NCBI GenBank assembly: GCA_017656305.1
Contig: JACDOG010000006.1
Coordinates: forward strand, 78,282 to 142,281
Direction of reading: 5' to 3'
DNA length: 64,000 nt
Origin: Thermoanaerobacteraceae bacterium
GTDB lineage: Bacteria; Bacillota; JADQBR01
Positions 18,259 through 28,850 of the stretch are shown here, piece after piece. A program made the translations under genes and the position numbers. The notes beneath the pieces were generated by a model, which was not told where the DNA came from, ran no database searches, and saw only the letters and a list, made by a program, of their open reading frames with translations. Within the stretch, counting starts at the first letter, position 1; each line of letters opens with the position of its first letter.

Positions 18259-19161
18259 GTGGTAGAGAAATTTCGTTCTGGTTTTGTCAGCATTATCGGC
18301 CGGCCCAATGCTGGGAAATCAACACTGCTCAATCAAATAATCGGTCAAAAAATATCCATTATGTCGGAAAAGCCTCAGACCACCCGCAATAAGATCCAGG
18401 GTGTGTGGACTACGGAAAAAGCTCAGGTGATATTTATTGACACACCGGGAATTCACAAGCCCAAGCATGCTTTGGGCGAGTACATGGTTAAAGCGGCTAC
18501 CGGCAGTCTGGCGCATATGGACCTGATTTTATACATGGTAGATGTATCCTTGCCCTGGGGACCGGGAGAGGATTATATAGTTAACCTGCTCAAGGAAATA
18601 GACACGCCTGTGTTCTTTGTGGCCAACAAAATTGACCTGGTAGAGCGTGATGACTTGCTGGCCTTCTTGGCGGAAGCAGAAAAGAAGCACGATTTTGCAG
18701 AGTTTGTACCCATTTCCGCCACCGAAGCGGATAATCTGGATACCCTGAAGGAACTGATTATTACATACCTGCCGGAAGGTCCGCGCTACTATCCTGAAGA
18801 TGTGATTACCGACCAGCCGGAACGGTTTCTCGTGTCTGAACTGATACGTGAAAAAGTGCTGTTTTTAACGCGCGAAGAAGTACCCCATTCCATAGCGGTA
18901 GTGGTTGAGGAAATGCGCCGGCGTTCGGAAAACCTGGTCTACGTCAACGCGGTGATTTATGTGGAAAGAGATTCGCAGAAAGGCATCTTAATCGGCAGAA
19001 ACGGTGCCATGCTGAAACAGATCGGGAAGCTGGCCAGGGAAGATATTCAGACCCTGCTGGGCAGTAAAATTTACCTGGACCTGTGGGTTAAGGTGAAAAA
19101 AGGATGGCGCAAGAACGTGGCCATGCTGAAAAATTTTGGTTACGACCCCAAGCAGGAATAG
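18259..19161 (+). CDS. era: GTPase Era
   Basis: Essential GTPase that binds 16S rRNA and assists 30S maturation. GTP-binding motifs are in order: GRPNAGKSTLLN (G1), a TTR effector (G2), DTPG (G3), NKID (G4) and SAT (G5). A C-terminal KH domain includes the segment RNGAMLKQIGKLAR. Length is 300 aa, family-typical. GTG 18259 follows AGGGGGTG at good distance, whereas GTG 18250 lies inside that site. Confidence 0.97.
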   Translation: MVEKFRSGFVSIIGRPNAGKSTLLNQIIGQKISIMSEKPQTTRNKIQGVWTTEKAQVIFIDTPGIHKPKHALGEYMVKAATGSLAHMDLILYMVDVSLPWGPGEDYIVNLLKEIDTPVFFVANKIDLVERDDLLAFLAEAEKKHDFAEFVPISATEADNLDTLKELIITYLPEGPRYYPEDVITDQPERFLVSELIREKVLFLTREEVPHSIAVVVEEMRRRSENLVYVNAVIYVERDSQKGILIGRNGAMLKQIGKLAREDIQTLLGSKIYLDLWVKVKKGWRKNVAMLKNFGYDPKQE

Positions 19162-19254
19162 GGTATTTGGTATCAATCACCTAGTATGCATTGCTTGCGC
19201 GAAGGGGAAATTTATAATTGTCATTATTAATTTGACTCACAGGAGGGATTACCC

Positions 19255-19392
19255 ATGCGTAAAAGCGATGCATTCTGGGATATATTCAGAGCCACCGGTT
19301 ATATCGGTGCTTATTTAATATATAGAGATTATAAAAGACGAGAGCTGCAGGAGGAATTGAAAGGCGAGGATAACCTGATTTTGGAAGGATGA
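19255..19392 (+). CDS. yqzL: YqzL-like small protein
   Basis: A 45-residue ORF with a strong ribosome-binding site (AGGAGGG, 8 nt before ATG) lies between era and recO. It begins MRKSDAFWDIFRATGYIGAY, then LIYRDYKRRELQ and an acidic tail. This resembles the short YqzL family, which occupies the same position in Bacillus; function is unknown. recO starts 6 bp after its stop, so it is probably cotranscribed. Confidence 0.75.
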   Translation: MRKSDAFWDIFRATGYIGAYLIYRDYKRRELQEELKGEDNLILEG

Positions 19393-19398
19393 GCCTAA

Positions 19399-20145
19399 GT
19401 GAGATACTGGAAGACCGAGGGAGTGGTCTTAAAAAACCGGGATTATAAAGAAGCGGACAAGCTGCTGACCATTTACACGCCGGAGGGGAAGGTATCGGCC
19501 ATTGCCAAGGGCGTGCGTAAGCTCAAGAGTAAAATGCGCGGCGGCACACAGCTTTTTACCCACTCCCAGTTTGTCTTCTATCGCGGTCGTTCCCTGGCTA
19601 CGGTTACGCAATGTGAGGTCCTCCATCCTTTTACCGCGCTGCGGAACGATTTGAATCGTTTTGCCTGTGCGGCCTACATGGCGGAACTAACGACGGAACT
19701 GGTACCGGAAGGAGAACCCAACAAAGAACTGTTTTACCTGTTGTTGACCTGCCTGCATTTGCTGCAGAACTACCCTCCAGGGCTGGTAACCAGGCTGTTT
19801 GAAATCAGGATTATCAACCTGCTGGGCTATGCTCCCGAACTGGAGAGGTGCCTGAGCTGCGGCCGGGAGGTGCAGGACAAGATACAATTCAGCCTGGACC
19901 AGGGAGGTATTTTGTGCCCGCACTGCGGCAAAGGACAAAAACTTTCCGTAAACATAAGCAGGGGGGCGCTGGCCAGCTTGAAGGCGCTGGGCTCCATGGA
20001 TTTGGACAAGTGCTGCCGCCTGAAGCTTTCTGCGGCCCATGAAAGGGAACTGTCGGTGCTCCTGGGAAGGTATATCGAACTGCGGTTGGAAAAACCGCTG
20101 CGCACGCGGGAGTTTTTAAGTTTAATGAACAATTCCGCGGAATAA
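19399..20145 (+). CDS. recO: DNA repair protein RecO
   Basis: Recombination mediator that, with RecR, loads RecA on SSB-coated single-stranded DNA and anneals strands. The 248-aa protein has an N-terminal OB fold (YWKTEGVVLKNRDYKEADKLL, TPEGKVSAIAKGVRK), a helical middle and a zinc-binding segment. That segment has the C4 arrangement CLSCG near residue 154 and CPHCG near residue 174. GTG start, 6 bp after the yqzL-like gene. Confidence 0.95.
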   Translation: MRYWKTEGVVLKNRDYKEADKLLTIYTPEGKVSAIAKGVRKLKSKMRGGTQLFTHSQFVFYRGRSLATVTQCEVLHPFTALRNDLNRFACAAYMAELTTELVPEGEPNKELFYLLLTCLHLLQNYPPGLVTRLFEIRIINLLGYAPELERCLSCGREVQDKIQFSLDQGGILCPHCGKGQKLSVNISRGALASLKALGSMDLDKCCRLKLSAAHERELSVLLGRYIELRLEKPLRTREFLSLMNNSAE

Positions 20146-20190
20146 ATATATACTGAGAAGAAAACAATACCCTTAAGGAGGGTGAAAACT

Positions 20191-20610
20191 ATGGACGAAT
20201 TAACCAAGATAGACCAGATCAGGCAGCGCATGGACGTTTCTTACAAGGAGGCCAAAGAAGCGCTAGATATCGCTGACGGTGATGTGGTACAGGCCATTAT
20301 CTACCTGGAGGAAAAACAGTCGCAGTGGGACAAAAAATTTGAGGAACAGGGCGGCAAAATAATTAGACAGGTTAAGGAAATAATTCGCAAGGGCAACGTC
20401 ACCAAGGTGAAAATCAAGAAAGATGGAAAAACTGTTGCGGAAATTCCGGCAAACGTCGGTGTTGTCGGTTTAGTAGGTATCCTGGCCAGCCCGCCCCTGG
20501 CAATCCTTGCCGGCGTGGGTACTGTTGCCGCCGTGGCGAACAAGTATACCCTGGAAATTATCCGGCCCGACGGAACTACCGAGGAACAACCTCTGGACCT
20601 GGTGGAATAG
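20191..20610 (+). CDS. DUF4342 protein with UBA-like N-terminal domain
   Basis: About 139 residues. An N-terminal UBA/NAC-like three-helix segment (IDQIRQRMDVSYKEAKEALD) is followed by a helical linker. The DUF4342 domain ends it, with a basic beta strand (KVKIKKDGKTVAEIP) and a hydrophobic Gly/Ala-rich stretch (residues ~90-115) that looks like a membrane-inserted helix. Function is unknown. ATG 20191 follows AAGGAGGG at about 9 nt. It stands between recO and the glycine T-box. Confidence 0.8.
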   Translation: MDELTKIDQIRQRMDVSYKEAKEALDIADGDVVQAIIYLEEKQSQWDKKFEEQGGKIIRQVKEIIRKGNVTKVKIKKDGKTVAEIPANVGVVGLVGILASPPLAILAGVGTVAAVANKYTLEIIRPDGTTEEQPLDLVE

Positions 20611-20712
20611 CACGACGGCAATAACTCGTTTGTTTAGACTAGAAGAAAGAAGTCAGAAGACAGAAGCATGAGTCAGACACCCATGCCGCAATGCGGTACT
20701 TCTCTACAGATA

Positions 20713-20741
20713 TTGACTTTTTGCGGCTAATTTGCTAAAGT
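20713..20741 (+). promoter_or_regulatory. Putative promoter of the glyQS T-box operon
   Basis: TTGACT (20713-20718), 17-bp spacer, TAAAGT (20736-20741). The -35 element is good and the -10 is weak; position fits the 5' end of the T-box leader. Confidence 0.45.
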
Positions 20742-20754
20742 TATAAAAAAAATA

Positions 20755-20985
20755 CGGTAGGCAATGAGGAAGAGGTTGTACTCCGAGGCCTAAAAGCGAG
20801 CCGGGGATGGTGAAAGCCCGGCAGTGTGAGTGCAATGGCGCTTCCAAGCCGCAGGAGGAACGTGTGAACCGACCGGGTTCACATCAGTAAAACCTGCACG
20901 CTATCTTGAGTGGGCCGAAAGGTCAACCAGGGTGGAACCGCGGGAATGACTCCCGTCCCTGATACTAAGGGGCAGGGAGTTTTTT
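20755..20985 (+). promoter_or_regulatory. T-box riboswitch (glycine) controlling glyQS
   Basis: The leader contains the diagnostic T-box sequence AGGGTGGAACCGCGGG at 20929-20944. It is followed by a terminator, ACTCCC (20949-20954) with GGGAGT (20975-20980) and a T-run. The apical stem I motif GGATGGTGAAAGCC lies near 20807. The proposed specifier codon is GGC at 20837-20839 (Gly), which fits the downstream glycyl-tRNA synthetase. Uncharged tRNA-Gly binding would favour the antiterminator and allow glyQ-glyS transcription. Confidence 0.95.
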
Positions 20986-21021
20986 GATTTTTACATATTG
21001 AGGACGAAGGAGGTTGACCCA

Positions 21022-21954
21022 ATGAATTTTCAGGAACTGATTCTAGCTCTTAACCAGTACTGGGGTGAACAGGGCTGTATCATTCAGCAGCCCTACGATT
21101 TGGAAAAAGGTGCCGGGACCATGCATCCGGCCACGTTTTTGCGGGCACTGGGACCGGAACCCTGGAACGTGGCCTACGTGGAACCATCCCGCCGCCCCAC
21201 GGACGGGCGTTACGGGGAAAACCCCAACCGCCTGCAGCATTACTACCAGTACCAGGTAGTACTCAAGCCTTCTCCGGACAATGTTCAGGAGTTGTACCTG
21301 GCCAGCCTGGAGAGCATTGGCATTGACCCCAAAAAGCACGATATTCGCTTTGTGGAAGATAACTGGGAATCCCCCACCCTGGGTGCCTGGGGTCTAGGCT
21401 GGGAAGTTTGGCTGGACGGAATGGAGATTACGCAGTTTACTTATTTCCAGCAGTGCGGCGGTATCGACTGCTACCCGGTATGTGCGGAGATTACTTACGG
21501 GATTGAGCGCCTGGCCATGTTTATTCAGAAGAAGGACAGCGTGTTTGAGATTGAGTGGGTGGACGGTGTCACTTACGGTGATGTTCATCACCAGGCGGAA
21601 GTGGATTACTCTCACTACAATTTTGAAGTTGCCAACACCGACATGCTCTTTTCTCTGTTTGACAGTTACGAACAGGAGGCGCTGGCGGTAATCGAAAAAG
21701 GCCTGGTACAGCCGGCGTATGATTACGTGCTGAAATGCTCGCACACCTTTAACCTGCTGGATGCTCGAGGGGCAATCAGCGTTACGGAGCGGACAAGCTA
21801 CATTGCGCGGGTGCGCAACCTGGCACGGGTTTGTGCCAGGGCCTACGTGGAGCAGCGGGAAAAACTGAATTACCCGCTGTTGAAGGACCCCGAACTGCGG
21901 AAAGAGTTGGGCCTGGACCAAAAACCGGGAAAGGAGGCGCGGCAGGATGGCTAA
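21022..21954 (+). CDS. glyQ: Glycyl-tRNA synthetase alpha subunit
   Basis: Catalytic subunit of the bacterial alpha2beta2 class II glycyl-tRNA synthetase. The 310-aa sequence shows the class II features [27 protein letters not shown] in its N-terminal part, [20 protein letters not shown] and [25 protein letters not shown] 21022 follows GAAGGAGG; the in-frame upstream codon at 20998 lies in the leader. The gene overlaps glyS by 8 bp, so subunits are coupled for equal synthesis under T-box control. Confidence 0.97.
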   Translation: MNFQELILALNQYWGEQGCIIQQPYDLEKGAGTMHPATFLRALGPEPWNVAYVEPSRRPTDGRYGENPNRLQHYYQYQVVLKPSPDNVQELYLASLESIGIDPKKHDIRFVEDNWESPTLGAWGLGWEVWLDGMEITQFTYFQQCGGIDCYPVCAEITYGIERLAMFIQKKDSVFEIEWVDGVTYGDVHHQAEVDYSHYNFEVANTDMLFSLFDSYEQEALAVIEKGLVQPAYDYVLKCSHTFNLLDARGAISVTERTSYIARVRNLARVCARAYVEQREKLNYPLLKDPELRKELGLDQKPGKEARQDG

Positions 21955-24010
21955 GGATTTGCTGTTGGAAATAGGTACGGAAGAGATACCGGCCAGATTT
22001 ATGAACAATGCCCTGGAACAGCTAAAGACCAAAACGGAGACCGAACTGCAGGAAAACCGCCTGGAATATGAGACCGTGGCAACCTATGGTACGCCCCGCC
22101 GCCTGGCTGTTGTGGTCAGCGGACTGGCCGAAAAACAGGCCGACCTGGTCACGGAGGTCAAAGGACCGTCCAAAAAGGTTGCTTTCGATGAGGAGGGTAA
22201 CCCTACCAAGGCGGTCCAGGGTTTTGCCAGGGGGCAGGGAGTAGATGTTGCCGATTTGATAGTCAGGGAGACGGACAACGGGGAGTACGTCTTTGCCGTG
22301 GTGAAGGATGACGGCCGCTCTGCCAGTGAGATCCTGCCCTCCCTGCTGAAGTCTATTGTTTTATCCCTTAACTTCCCCAAGCCCATGCGCTGGGGTTACC
22401 AGAAAATGCGCTTTGCCAGACCCATCCGCTGGCTGGTGGCGCTGTTCGGCAGCGACGTGGTGAATTTTGAGATAGCCGGAGTGACATCCGGCAGGGAAAG
22501 CCGGGGACACCGGTTTTTATGTGAGGAAAATGTGGTACTGGAGCATGCTGGCGAGTACTTAAAGAAGCTGGAAGAAGCTTATGTTATAGTAGACCAGAAC
22601 CGGCGGCGTGAGGAAATCTGGCGGCAGATACGGGAACTGGCGCGGGCACAAGGGGGGATGGTGGAGGAAAATCCGGAACTTCTTGAAGAAGTGACGTATC
22701 TTCTGGAATACCCCACTGCCCTGTGCGGTACCTTTGAGGAAAAATACCTAAAACTGCCCGATGAGGTGCTCATCACACCTATGCAGGAGCACCAGCGCTA
22801 TTTCCCCGTAAAAGATGCCCGGGGCAACTTGTTAAACAAGTTTATCACGGTGCGCAACGGGACTTCCGAGTATATCGACATTGTTACTGCCGGTAATGAA
22901 AAGGTGCTGAAGGCTCGTTTGGCTGATGCTGAGTTTTTCTACCAGGAAGATATCAAGCAGCCGCTGGAAACCAAAGTAGAGACGCTGAAAAACGTAGTAT
23001 TTCAGGAGAAACTGGGTACCATCTATGAAAAGGTGGAAAGAATCAAAGAGCTAACAGCTTATTTGAGCGACCTGCTGGCCCCGGAATACAAGGAGGCTGC
23101 CTTGCGGACGGCACACCTGTCCAAGGCTGACCTGGAAACGCACATGGTCTATGAGTTCCCGGAACTGCAGGGCATTATGGGCGGGTATTATGCTGCCCAT
23201 GACGGTGAACCGGAGCTGGTCTGGCGGGGCATCAGGGAGCACTGGCAGCCCAGGTTTGCCGGTGACGCAGTTCCCGAGACCGTCACGGGCACGCTGGTCA
23301 GCATTGCCGATAAGATAGATACTATTGTGGGCTGCTTCGGCATCGGTATTCAGCCCACCGGTTCCCAGGACCCGTACGCGCTGCGCCGCCAGGCTCAGGG
23401 TATCTGCCAGATTATCCTGCAGAAACAGTTTGCACTGTCCCTCAGGGAACTGGTTGAAAGAGCTTTCGCTCTTTATGACGGCAAACTGACTGAGAGTAAG
23501 GAAACAGTTACAGATAATGTACTGCAGTTCTTCAAACAAAGGATAGAAACAATCTTCCAGGATATGGGTATCAGCTATGATACGGTGGATGCGGTGCTGG
23601 CTGCCGGCTGGGATAAACCTCTGGATGCGCTGCAGCGGGCGCAGGCCCTGGAAAAGTTCCGTCGGGAGGAGCAGTTTGAAGCCCTGTCCACGGCCTTCAA
23701 GCGTGCCAGCAACCTGGCGGAAAAAGCTGGGACAGGTACCGATGTTGATGAAAGTCTCTTCCAGGAAGAGGTTGAAAGGAAGCTCTGGCAGGCAGTGGCC
23801 CGTGTGGAAGAAAAGTTGGAGCGCAGCGGCGATTACTACCAAATGCTGCAGGAGATTGCCTCGCTGCGCCAGCCCGTTGACGATTTCTTTGAGCAGGTAA
23901 TGGTAATGGCGGAAGATGAGCGTATTCGAGAAAACCGCCTGGCACTGCTAAAGCATGTTCGCAACCTGGTAGTCGAGAAAACCGGGATTAAATTGGATTT
24001 GGTAAGCTAA
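21947..24010 (+). CDS. glyS: Glycyl-tRNA synthetase beta subunit
   Basis: 687-residue beta subunit, needed for tRNA-Gly recognition. It begins with the typical [19 protein letters not shown], contains [18 protein letters not shown] and [11 protein letters not shown] motifs, and has an HD-like central domain and a C-terminal anticodon-binding region. In this family the alpha and beta subunits are both needed for charging. The start ATG overlaps the end of glyQ. No conventional terminator directly follows; the next element is a 203-bp inverted-repeat block ending in a T-run. Confidence 0.97.
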   Translation: MAKDLLLEIGTEEIPARFMNNALEQLKTKTETELQENRLEYETVATYGTPRRLAVVVSGLAEKQADLVTEVKGPSKKVAFDEEGNPTKAVQGFARGQGVDVADLIVRETDNGEYVFAVVKDDGRSASEILPSLLKSIVLSLNFPKPMRWGYQKMRFARPIRWLVALFGSDVVNFEIAGVTSGRESRGHRFLCEENVVLEHAGEYLKKLEEAYVIVDQNRRREEIWRQIRELARAQGGMVEENPELLEEVTYLLEYPTALCGTFEEKYLKLPDEVLITPMQEHQRYFPVKDARGNLLNKFITVRNGTSEYIDIVTAGNEKVLKARLADAEFFYQEDIKQPLETKVETLKNVVFQEKLGTIYEKVERIKELTAYLSDLLAPEYKEAALRTAHLSKADLETHMVYEFPELQGIMGGYYAAHDGEPELVWRGIREHWQPRFAGDAVPETVTGTLVSIADKIDTIVGCFGIGIQPTGSQDPYALRRQAQGICQIILQKQFALSLRELVERAFALYDGKLTESKETVTDNVLQFFKQRIETIFQDMGISYDTVDAVLAAGWDKPLDALQRAQALEKFRREEQFEALSTAFKRASNLAEKAGTGTDVDESLFQEEVERKLWQAVARVEEKLERSGDYYQMLQEIASLRQPVDDFFEQVMVMAEDERIRENRLALLKHVRNLVVEKTGIKLDLVS

Positions 24011-24034
24011 AAATGCAACGTATATGAATTTTTG

Positions 24035-24237
24035 GACCGATGTTACCGCTTGTCGTCATGAGACTTGCGCAGCGCAGCAAGGACTTCCACTCGGCTTCCG
24101 GCGGGTGTGCGGCATATTCGTCTTCCTGATTCAGCTGCCGCCTCGCGACCTCCTGTCGCTCGCCTTACCTCCAGCCTCGTGGTTGTCTCGTGCTGCTACC
24201 TGCTTGGTCAAAATCTTTCTGCGCGGTAACATCGGTC
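24035..24237 (+). repeat. 203-bp structured element bounded by perfect 15-bp inverted repeats
   Basis: GACCGATGTTACCGC (24035-24049) is the exact reverse complement of GCGGTAACATCGGTC (24223-24237), and a T-run follows on the plus strand. The inside holds further pairings: CATGAGAC with GTCTCGTG, GCGGCA with TGCCGC, and GCGACctcctGTCGC. An 80-codon ORF covers much of it but lacks protein-like composition. It could be a terminated small RNA, the glyS transcript end, or a MITE-like insertion. No gene is recognised in the rest of the 409-bp gap. Confidence 0.55.
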
Positions 24238-24419
24238 TTTTTATTGCTGCCGTTTCGGTACTGTGAATATAAACAAGGCCTGAATGATATTATATTTTAA
24301 GGGCATATTAATGAATTTTTCCGTCACGCGGAAGGAGATTCATTCTCAATATAGTATATAATAAATTATGCAAATTGATAATTAGTATAACATATTTAAT
24401 TAATTTATTTGGGAAGGTG

Positions 24420-25067
24420 GTGGCACTTATCCGGCTAACCCCACGTCAGGAGAAAATCATCGAAATAGTCAAAGGGTCAGGGCCAATCACCAGTGAGCAG
24501 ATAGCAAAGCAGTTAAACCTCACCCGGGCAACCTTGCGACCTGACTTAGCCATATTAACCATGTCCGGTATTTTGGATGCGAGACCACGGGTGGGTTATT
24601 TTTATACCGGTAAGACGGCCAATGCCGTACTGGCGGAAGAAATCAGACGCTTCCGCGTGAAGGATATAAAATCGGTGCCGGTAGTAATTAAGGAAGAGAC
24701 CTCTGTATATGATGCTATCGTGACCATGTTTATCGAAGATGTCGGCACCCTGATAGTGGTCAGTGAAGGTGGTTTTCTTGAGGGTGTGGTGTCCCGAAAA
24801 GACCTGCTGAAGGTAACCATCGGGCAAAATGACCCGAAACAGGTGCCGGTAGGTGTGGCTATGACCCGCATGCCCAATATTGTTACCACGACCCTGGAGG
24901 AAACGGTTTTTATGGCAGCGCAAAAAATCATTGAGCACCAGGTGGACGCGCTGCCAGTGGTACGCAAGTTTGTCAAGGAAGATGGTAAGGAAAAACTGGA
25001 AGTGGTTGGGCGTATTACCAAGACCAATATAACCCAGCTGTTTGTGGAACTAGGTGAAGGAAAATAG
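24420..25067 (+). CDS. ccpN: CcpN-like transcriptional repressor (HTH + two CBS)
   Basis: About 215 residues: an N-terminal winged-helix HTH (LTPRQEKIIEIVKGSGPITS, then LNLTRATLRPDLAIL) and a pair of CBS domains (residues ~80-205). The CBS part includes SVYDAIVTMFIEDVGTLIVV and DALPVVRKF. In Bacillus CcpN represses gluconeogenic genes and lies upstream of yqfL, exactly as here before the PPDK regulator. CBS domains suggest adenine-nucleotide sensing. The start is uncertain between GTG 24417 and GTG 24420 because GGGAAGG is close to both. Likely controls pyruvate/PEP metabolism. Confidence 0.88.
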   Translation: MALIRLTPRQEKIIEIVKGSGPITSEQIAKQLNLTRATLRPDLAILTMSGILDARPRVGYFYTGKTANAVLAEEIRRFRVKDIKSVPVVIKEETSVYDAIVTMFIEDVGTLIVVSEGGFLEGVVSRKDLLKVTIGQNDPKQVPVGVAMTRMPNIVTTTLEETVFMAAQKIIEHQVDALPVVRKFVKEDGKEKLEVVGRITKTNITQLFVELGEGK

Positions 25068-25112
25068 GAAAAAGTTTGCCGTAACATCCATTTAGAAGTG
25101 AGGTGAAGTCTT

Positions 25113-25937
25113 ATTTCCGTCAACGATTTGCCCGTCATTTATGTTGTGTCTGATTCTCTCGGTGAAACAGCAGAGTTTGTTGCCAGGGCAGCAGCCAGCC
25201 AGTTTGATTCGGGACAGATGGAGATACGCCGGGTACCCTATGTAGCAGACAGGGAACACATTGCTGAAATTGTGGAGGAAGCCAGCGGTTTTAAGTCCAT
25301 TGTCGCCTACACCATTGTGGTGCCGGAATTGAAAGAAGAGTTATTGTGTCTGTGCGCGCGGTACAACATACCGGCGGTGGACATACTGGGGCCCATGATT
25401 CAAGCAATATCGCAGCTCACTGACATCTCACCCAAAATGGAACCGGGTCTGCTGAGAAAGCTGGACGAACAGTACTTCCGCAAGGTGGAAGCCATTGAGT
25501 TTGCCGTGAAATATGACGATGGCAAGGATCCGCGGGGACTGGCTTCCGCCGATGTGGTGCTGATCGGTGTCTCTCGTACTTCCAAGACGCCGGTCAGTAT
25601 GTATTTGGCCCACAAGCGCATTAAGGCGGCCAATGTTCCCCTGGTTCCCGAAGTGGCTCCACCCGATGAACTGTTTAAGATATCACCGAAAAAGATTTTT
25701 GGGCTGACTATTAGCCCGCAATTATTAAACGAGATACGTACGGAAAGATTAAAATCGCTGGGATTGACCGCTAATGCCGACTATGCCAATATGGAACGCA
25801 TCCTGAAAGAACTGGACTATGCGGAGAAAATCATGAAACGCTTAAAATGTCCCATTATTGACGTTACCAATAGAGCTGTTGAAGAAACTGCCAGTACAAT
25901 TTTAGAAATCTATTACAAGGGGGAGCGTTATGTCTAA
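25113..25937 (+). CDS. PPDK regulatory protein (bifunctional kinase/Pi-dependent phosphorylase)
   Basis: DUF299/PSRP family enzyme that inactivates pyruvate phosphate dikinase by ADP-dependent threonine phosphorylation and reactivates it by Pi-dependent dephosphorylation. The P-loop-like GVSRTSKTP lies near residue 150, and [21 protein letters not shown] opens the protein. The target ppdK overlaps its 3' end by 8 bp. The only in-frame codon at correct distance from the GAGGTGA site (25100-25106) is ATT at 25113, giving 274 aa. TTG 25128 lies 21 nt away and TGA closes the frame at 25104. An ATT start is therefore likely. Confidence 0.9.
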   Translation: MSVNDLPVIYVVSDSLGETAEFVARAAASQFDSGQMEIRRVPYVADREHIAEIVEEASGFKSIVAYTIVVPELKEELLCLCARYNIPAVDILGPMIQAISQLTDISPKMEPGLLRKLDEQYFRKVEAIEFAVKYDDGKDPRGLASADVVLIGVSRTSKTPVSMYLAHKRIKAANVPLVPEVAPPDELFKISPKKIFGLTISPQLLNEIRTERLKSLGLTANADYANMERILKELDYAEKIMKRLKCPIIDVTNRAVEETASTILEIYYKGERYV

Positions 25938-28566
25938 GAAATACGTTTACTTATTTAGCGAAGGCTCGGCGGACATGAAACCTTTGTTGGGTGGTAAGGG
26001 GGCAAACCTGGCGGAGATGACCAAAATCGGCCTGCCGGTGCCCCCGGGTTTAACCATTACTACCGAGGCATGCAACCAGTACTTTGCCGAGGGGCGGAAG
26101 TTTCCCGAGGGAATGGAGGAGCAGCTTAACGAAAAACTGGCACAGGTGGAGGAGGCGGTAGGGAAGAAATTTGGCGACCCGTCCAACCCGCTGCTGGTTT
26201 CCGTGCGTTCTGGCGCTGTGATCTCCATGCCGGGGATGATGGATACCATTCTCAATCTGGGCTTAAATGACGAGACGGTTAAAGCCGTGGCGGAAGCTTC
26301 CGGCGACGAGCGTTTTGCCCTGGACTGCTACCGCCGTTTTATCCAGATGTTCGGCGACGTGGTTCTGGGTATCGAACACTTTAACTTTGAACAGGTACTG
26401 GATAAGTATAAGGAAAAGCAGGGCATCCAATTTGATTACCAGCTGACGCCGGAAAGTCTCAACGGCATTATCGAGGAATATAAGACCATTGTCAAACGCA
26501 AGGCCGGGCGGGAGTTCCCGCAGGACCCGTTTGAACAACTGAATATGGCCGTGCGGGCAGTCTTTGATTCGTGGAATAACCAGCGGGCCATCGTTTACCG
26601 ACAGATTAACAAAATTCCCGATGATTTGGGTACGGCGGTTAACGTGCAGACCATGGTATTCGGCAATATGGGAGATGACTGCGGTACCGGTGTGGCATTT
26701 ACCCGCAATCCTTCCACCGGTGAGAAGGAACTGTATGGCGAGTACCTGCTGAACGCCCAGGGTGAAGACGTGGTGGCCGGTATTCGCACGCCCCAGTCCA
26801 TATCCAAACTGCAGGAGGAACTGCCCCATGTTTTTGAGCAGTTTGTAGAAACCTGCAACTTGCTTGAAAAACATTACAAAGACATGCAGGACATTGAGTT
26901 TACCATTGAACGGGGCAAGCTATACATGTTGCAGACCCGGACCGGCAAGCGTACGGCCAGCGCCGCCATCAAGATTGCGGTGGATATGGTCAATGAAGGG
27001 CTTATTGATAAGAAGACGGCCCTGAAACGGGTTGAGCCCGGGCAGCTGGACCAGCTGCTGCACCGCCGCATTGACCCCGAGGCCAAGCTGGATGTCATTG
27101 CCAAAGGTCTTCCCGCTTCACCGGGAGCTGCTTCGGGCATGGTTGTTTTCGATGCTGACGAGGCGGAACGCTTGAGTGAAGAAGGGAAAAAAGTACTTCT
27201 GGTACGTACGGAAACCACGCCCGATGATATACACGGTATTGTCGGCGCCCAGGGTGTCCTGACCAGCCGCGGTGGGATGACCAGTCATGCGGCAGTGGTG
27301 GCCCGAGGCATGGGCAAGCCCTGTGTCTGTGGCTGCGAAGGTATTAAGATTGATTACAATGCCGAGAAGTTTACCACTCAGGACGGTGTGGTAATCAAGA
27401 AGGGTGAGATCATTTCGATTGACGGTGCTACCGGTGAGGTGATTAGGGGCGAAGTGCCCATGATTGACCCCGAGCTGAGCGACGAGTTTCAAACGCTGCT
27501 GGAGTGGGCCAACGAGGTGCGCCAGCTGGGTGTTAGGGCCAACGCCGATACCCCGGAAGATGCACAGAAGGCCAGAGATTTTGGCGCGGAAGGTATCGGC
27601 CTCTGCCGTACTGAGCACATGTTTATGGCGCAGGACCGCCTGCCTATTGTTCAGGAGATGATTCTTGCGGACAATGCGGAGAAACGGCAGCAGGCTCTGG
27701 ATAAACTGCTGCCCATGCAGCAGGAAGACTTTTACGGTATTTTAAAGGCGATGAACGGCTACCCGGTGACCATTCGCCTGCTGGACCCGCCGTTGCACGA
27801 GTTCTTACCCAATATAGAAGAACTGCTGGTTGAAATTACTAAATTAAAATATGAAGGTAAGGAAGCTGAGCTGGAGGAAAAAGAAGCGCTGCTCAGCCAG
27901 GTGCGCAGTCTTTCCGAATTCAACCCCATGCTGGGACACAGGGGCTGCCGTCTTGGTATTACCTTCCCGGAAGTGTACGCCATGCAGGCCAGGGCCATCT
28001 TCCAGGCTGTGGTGCGGCTGACCAAGGAAGGTTATGATGTCAAGCCGGAAGTAGAAATCCCCCTGGTTGGTCATGTTAACGAGCTGAAACTTCTCAGAAA
28101 GCTCATTGTGGATGTTGCCGAGCAGATCAAGGAAGAAACGGGAGTGGACTTCGACTACGAAGTGGGTACCATGATCGAAGTGCCGCGGGCCTGTGCCACT
28201 GCAGGAGAAATAGCCAAAGAGGCTGACTTCTTCTCCTTCGGTACCAATGACCTGACACAAACCACCTTCGGTTTCAGCCGTGACGATGCCGAAGGCAAGT
28301 TTTTGCACCATTATGTCAAAGAAAAGATACTTACCGACAACCCGTTTATCGTACTGGATAGGGAAGGTGTCGGTAAGTTGATGGAAATGGCTGTAAAACA
28401 GGCCCGGGAAACAAAACCGGATTTGACCATAGGCATCTGCGGCGAGCACGGTGGAGACCCCAGCTCCATCGAATTCTGCCAGCAGATCGGTCTGGATTTC
28501 GTCAGCTGCTCACCCTTTAGGGTGCCCATCGCCCGGCTGGCAGCAGCCCAGGCGGTGCTGGAGTAA
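25930..28566 (+). CDS. ppdK: Pyruvate, phosphate dikinase
   Basis: 878-residue cytosolic enzyme interconverting pyruvate + ATP + Pi with PEP + AMP + PPi. Domains in order are the ATP-grasp domain ([20 protein letters not shown] at the start), the phosphohistidine domain with catalytic His in [13 protein letters not shown] near residue 453, and the PEP/pyruvate barrel. The barrel shows GLCRTEHMF and the ending [27 protein letters not shown]. The neighbouring kinase/phosphorylase acts on a Thr close to the catalytic His, consistent with TSH here. GGGGGAG precedes the ATG and a terminator follows directly. Confidence 0.98.
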   Translation: MSKKYVYLFSEGSADMKPLLGGKGANLAEMTKIGLPVPPGLTITTEACNQYFAEGRKFPEGMEEQLNEKLAQVEEAVGKKFGDPSNPLLVSVRSGAVISMPGMMDTILNLGLNDETVKAVAEASGDERFALDCYRRFIQMFGDVVLGIEHFNFEQVLDKYKEKQGIQFDYQLTPESLNGIIEEYKTIVKRKAGREFPQDPFEQLNMAVRAVFDSWNNQRAIVYRQINKIPDDLGTAVNVQTMVFGNMGDDCGTGVAFTRNPSTGEKELYGEYLLNAQGEDVVAGIRTPQSISKLQEELPHVFEQFVETCNLLEKHYKDMQDIEFTIERGKLYMLQTRTGKRTASAAIKIAVDMVNEGLIDKKTALKRVEPGQLDQLLHRRIDPEAKLDVIAKGLPASPGAASGMVVFDADEAERLSEEGKKVLLVRTETTPDDIHGIVGAQGVLTSRGGMTSHAAVVARGMGKPCVCGCEGIKIDYNAEKFTTQDGVVIKKGEIISIDGATGEVIRGEVPMIDPELSDEFQTLLEWANEVRQLGVRANADTPEDAQKARDFGAEGIGLCRTEHMFMAQDRLPIVQEMILADNAEKRQQALDKLLPMQQEDFYGILKAMNGYPVTIRLLDPPLHEFLPNIEELLVEITKLKYEGKEAELEEKEALLSQVRSLSEFNPMLGHRGCRLGITFPEVYAMQARAIFQAVVRLTKEGYDVKPEVEIPLVGHVNELKLLRKLIVDVAEQIKEETGVDFDYEVGTMIEVPRACATAGEIAKEADFFSFGTNDLTQTTFGFSRDDAEGKFLHHYVKEKILTDNPFIVLDREGVGKLMEMAVKQARETKPDLTIGICGEHGGDPSSIEFCQQIGLDFVSCSPFRVPIARLAAAQAVLE

Positions 28567-28572
28567 GCATGA

Positions 28573-28606
28573 GGCCATGCAGACCCGAGTCTGCATGGCC
28601 TTTTTT
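28573..28606 (+). terminator. Rho-independent terminator of ppdK
   Basis: GGCCATGCAGAC (28573-28584) and GTCTGCATGGCC (28589-28600) form a perfect 12-bp stem with a 4-nt loop, followed by T6. Confidence 0.95.
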
Positions 28607-28639
28607 GGTTCACCCGGCATATCAGCCGAGCTGATGGGT

Positions 28640-28850
28640 TGAAAGATACCCTGTTACTTAACCAGCGGGAAGACGACCCGCAGGCAAGGGCGTCACTGGC
28701 AACGGTGGGGTCTGAAGGAAGCCGAAGGGAGAACTTGGAACATAGCGCAAGCGAACCGAAGTTGGTCAGACAGGTGGGTAACCCTGCAAAAAGTGGAAAA
28801 GCCCAAACAAGTGGAGACATAAGGGAGATTGAAAAAAGGCTAAGATTTGC
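28640..28850 (+). mobile_element. Probable group II intron 5' (domain I) remnant
   Basis: This 211-bp stretch contains segments that look like bacterial group II intron domain I: AACCAGCGGGAAGACGACCC, GGCAACGGTGGGGTCTGAAG, GGAAGCCGAAGG, GCGCAAGCGAA and AAGTGGAGACATAAGG. There is no maturase ORF and no domain V hairpin in the gap, so only a 5' fragment would remain. Assignment rests on remembered sequence character, not on an alignment. The rest of the ppdK to flavoprotein gap holds the ppdK terminator and an extended -10 (TGGTATAAT, TATAAT at 28883-28888). Confidence 0.45.

Noticed and set aside
24024..24266. 80-codon ORF in the inverted-repeat element
   Set aside because: No ribosome-binding site, and it spans both repeat arms; RNA structure explains the region better.
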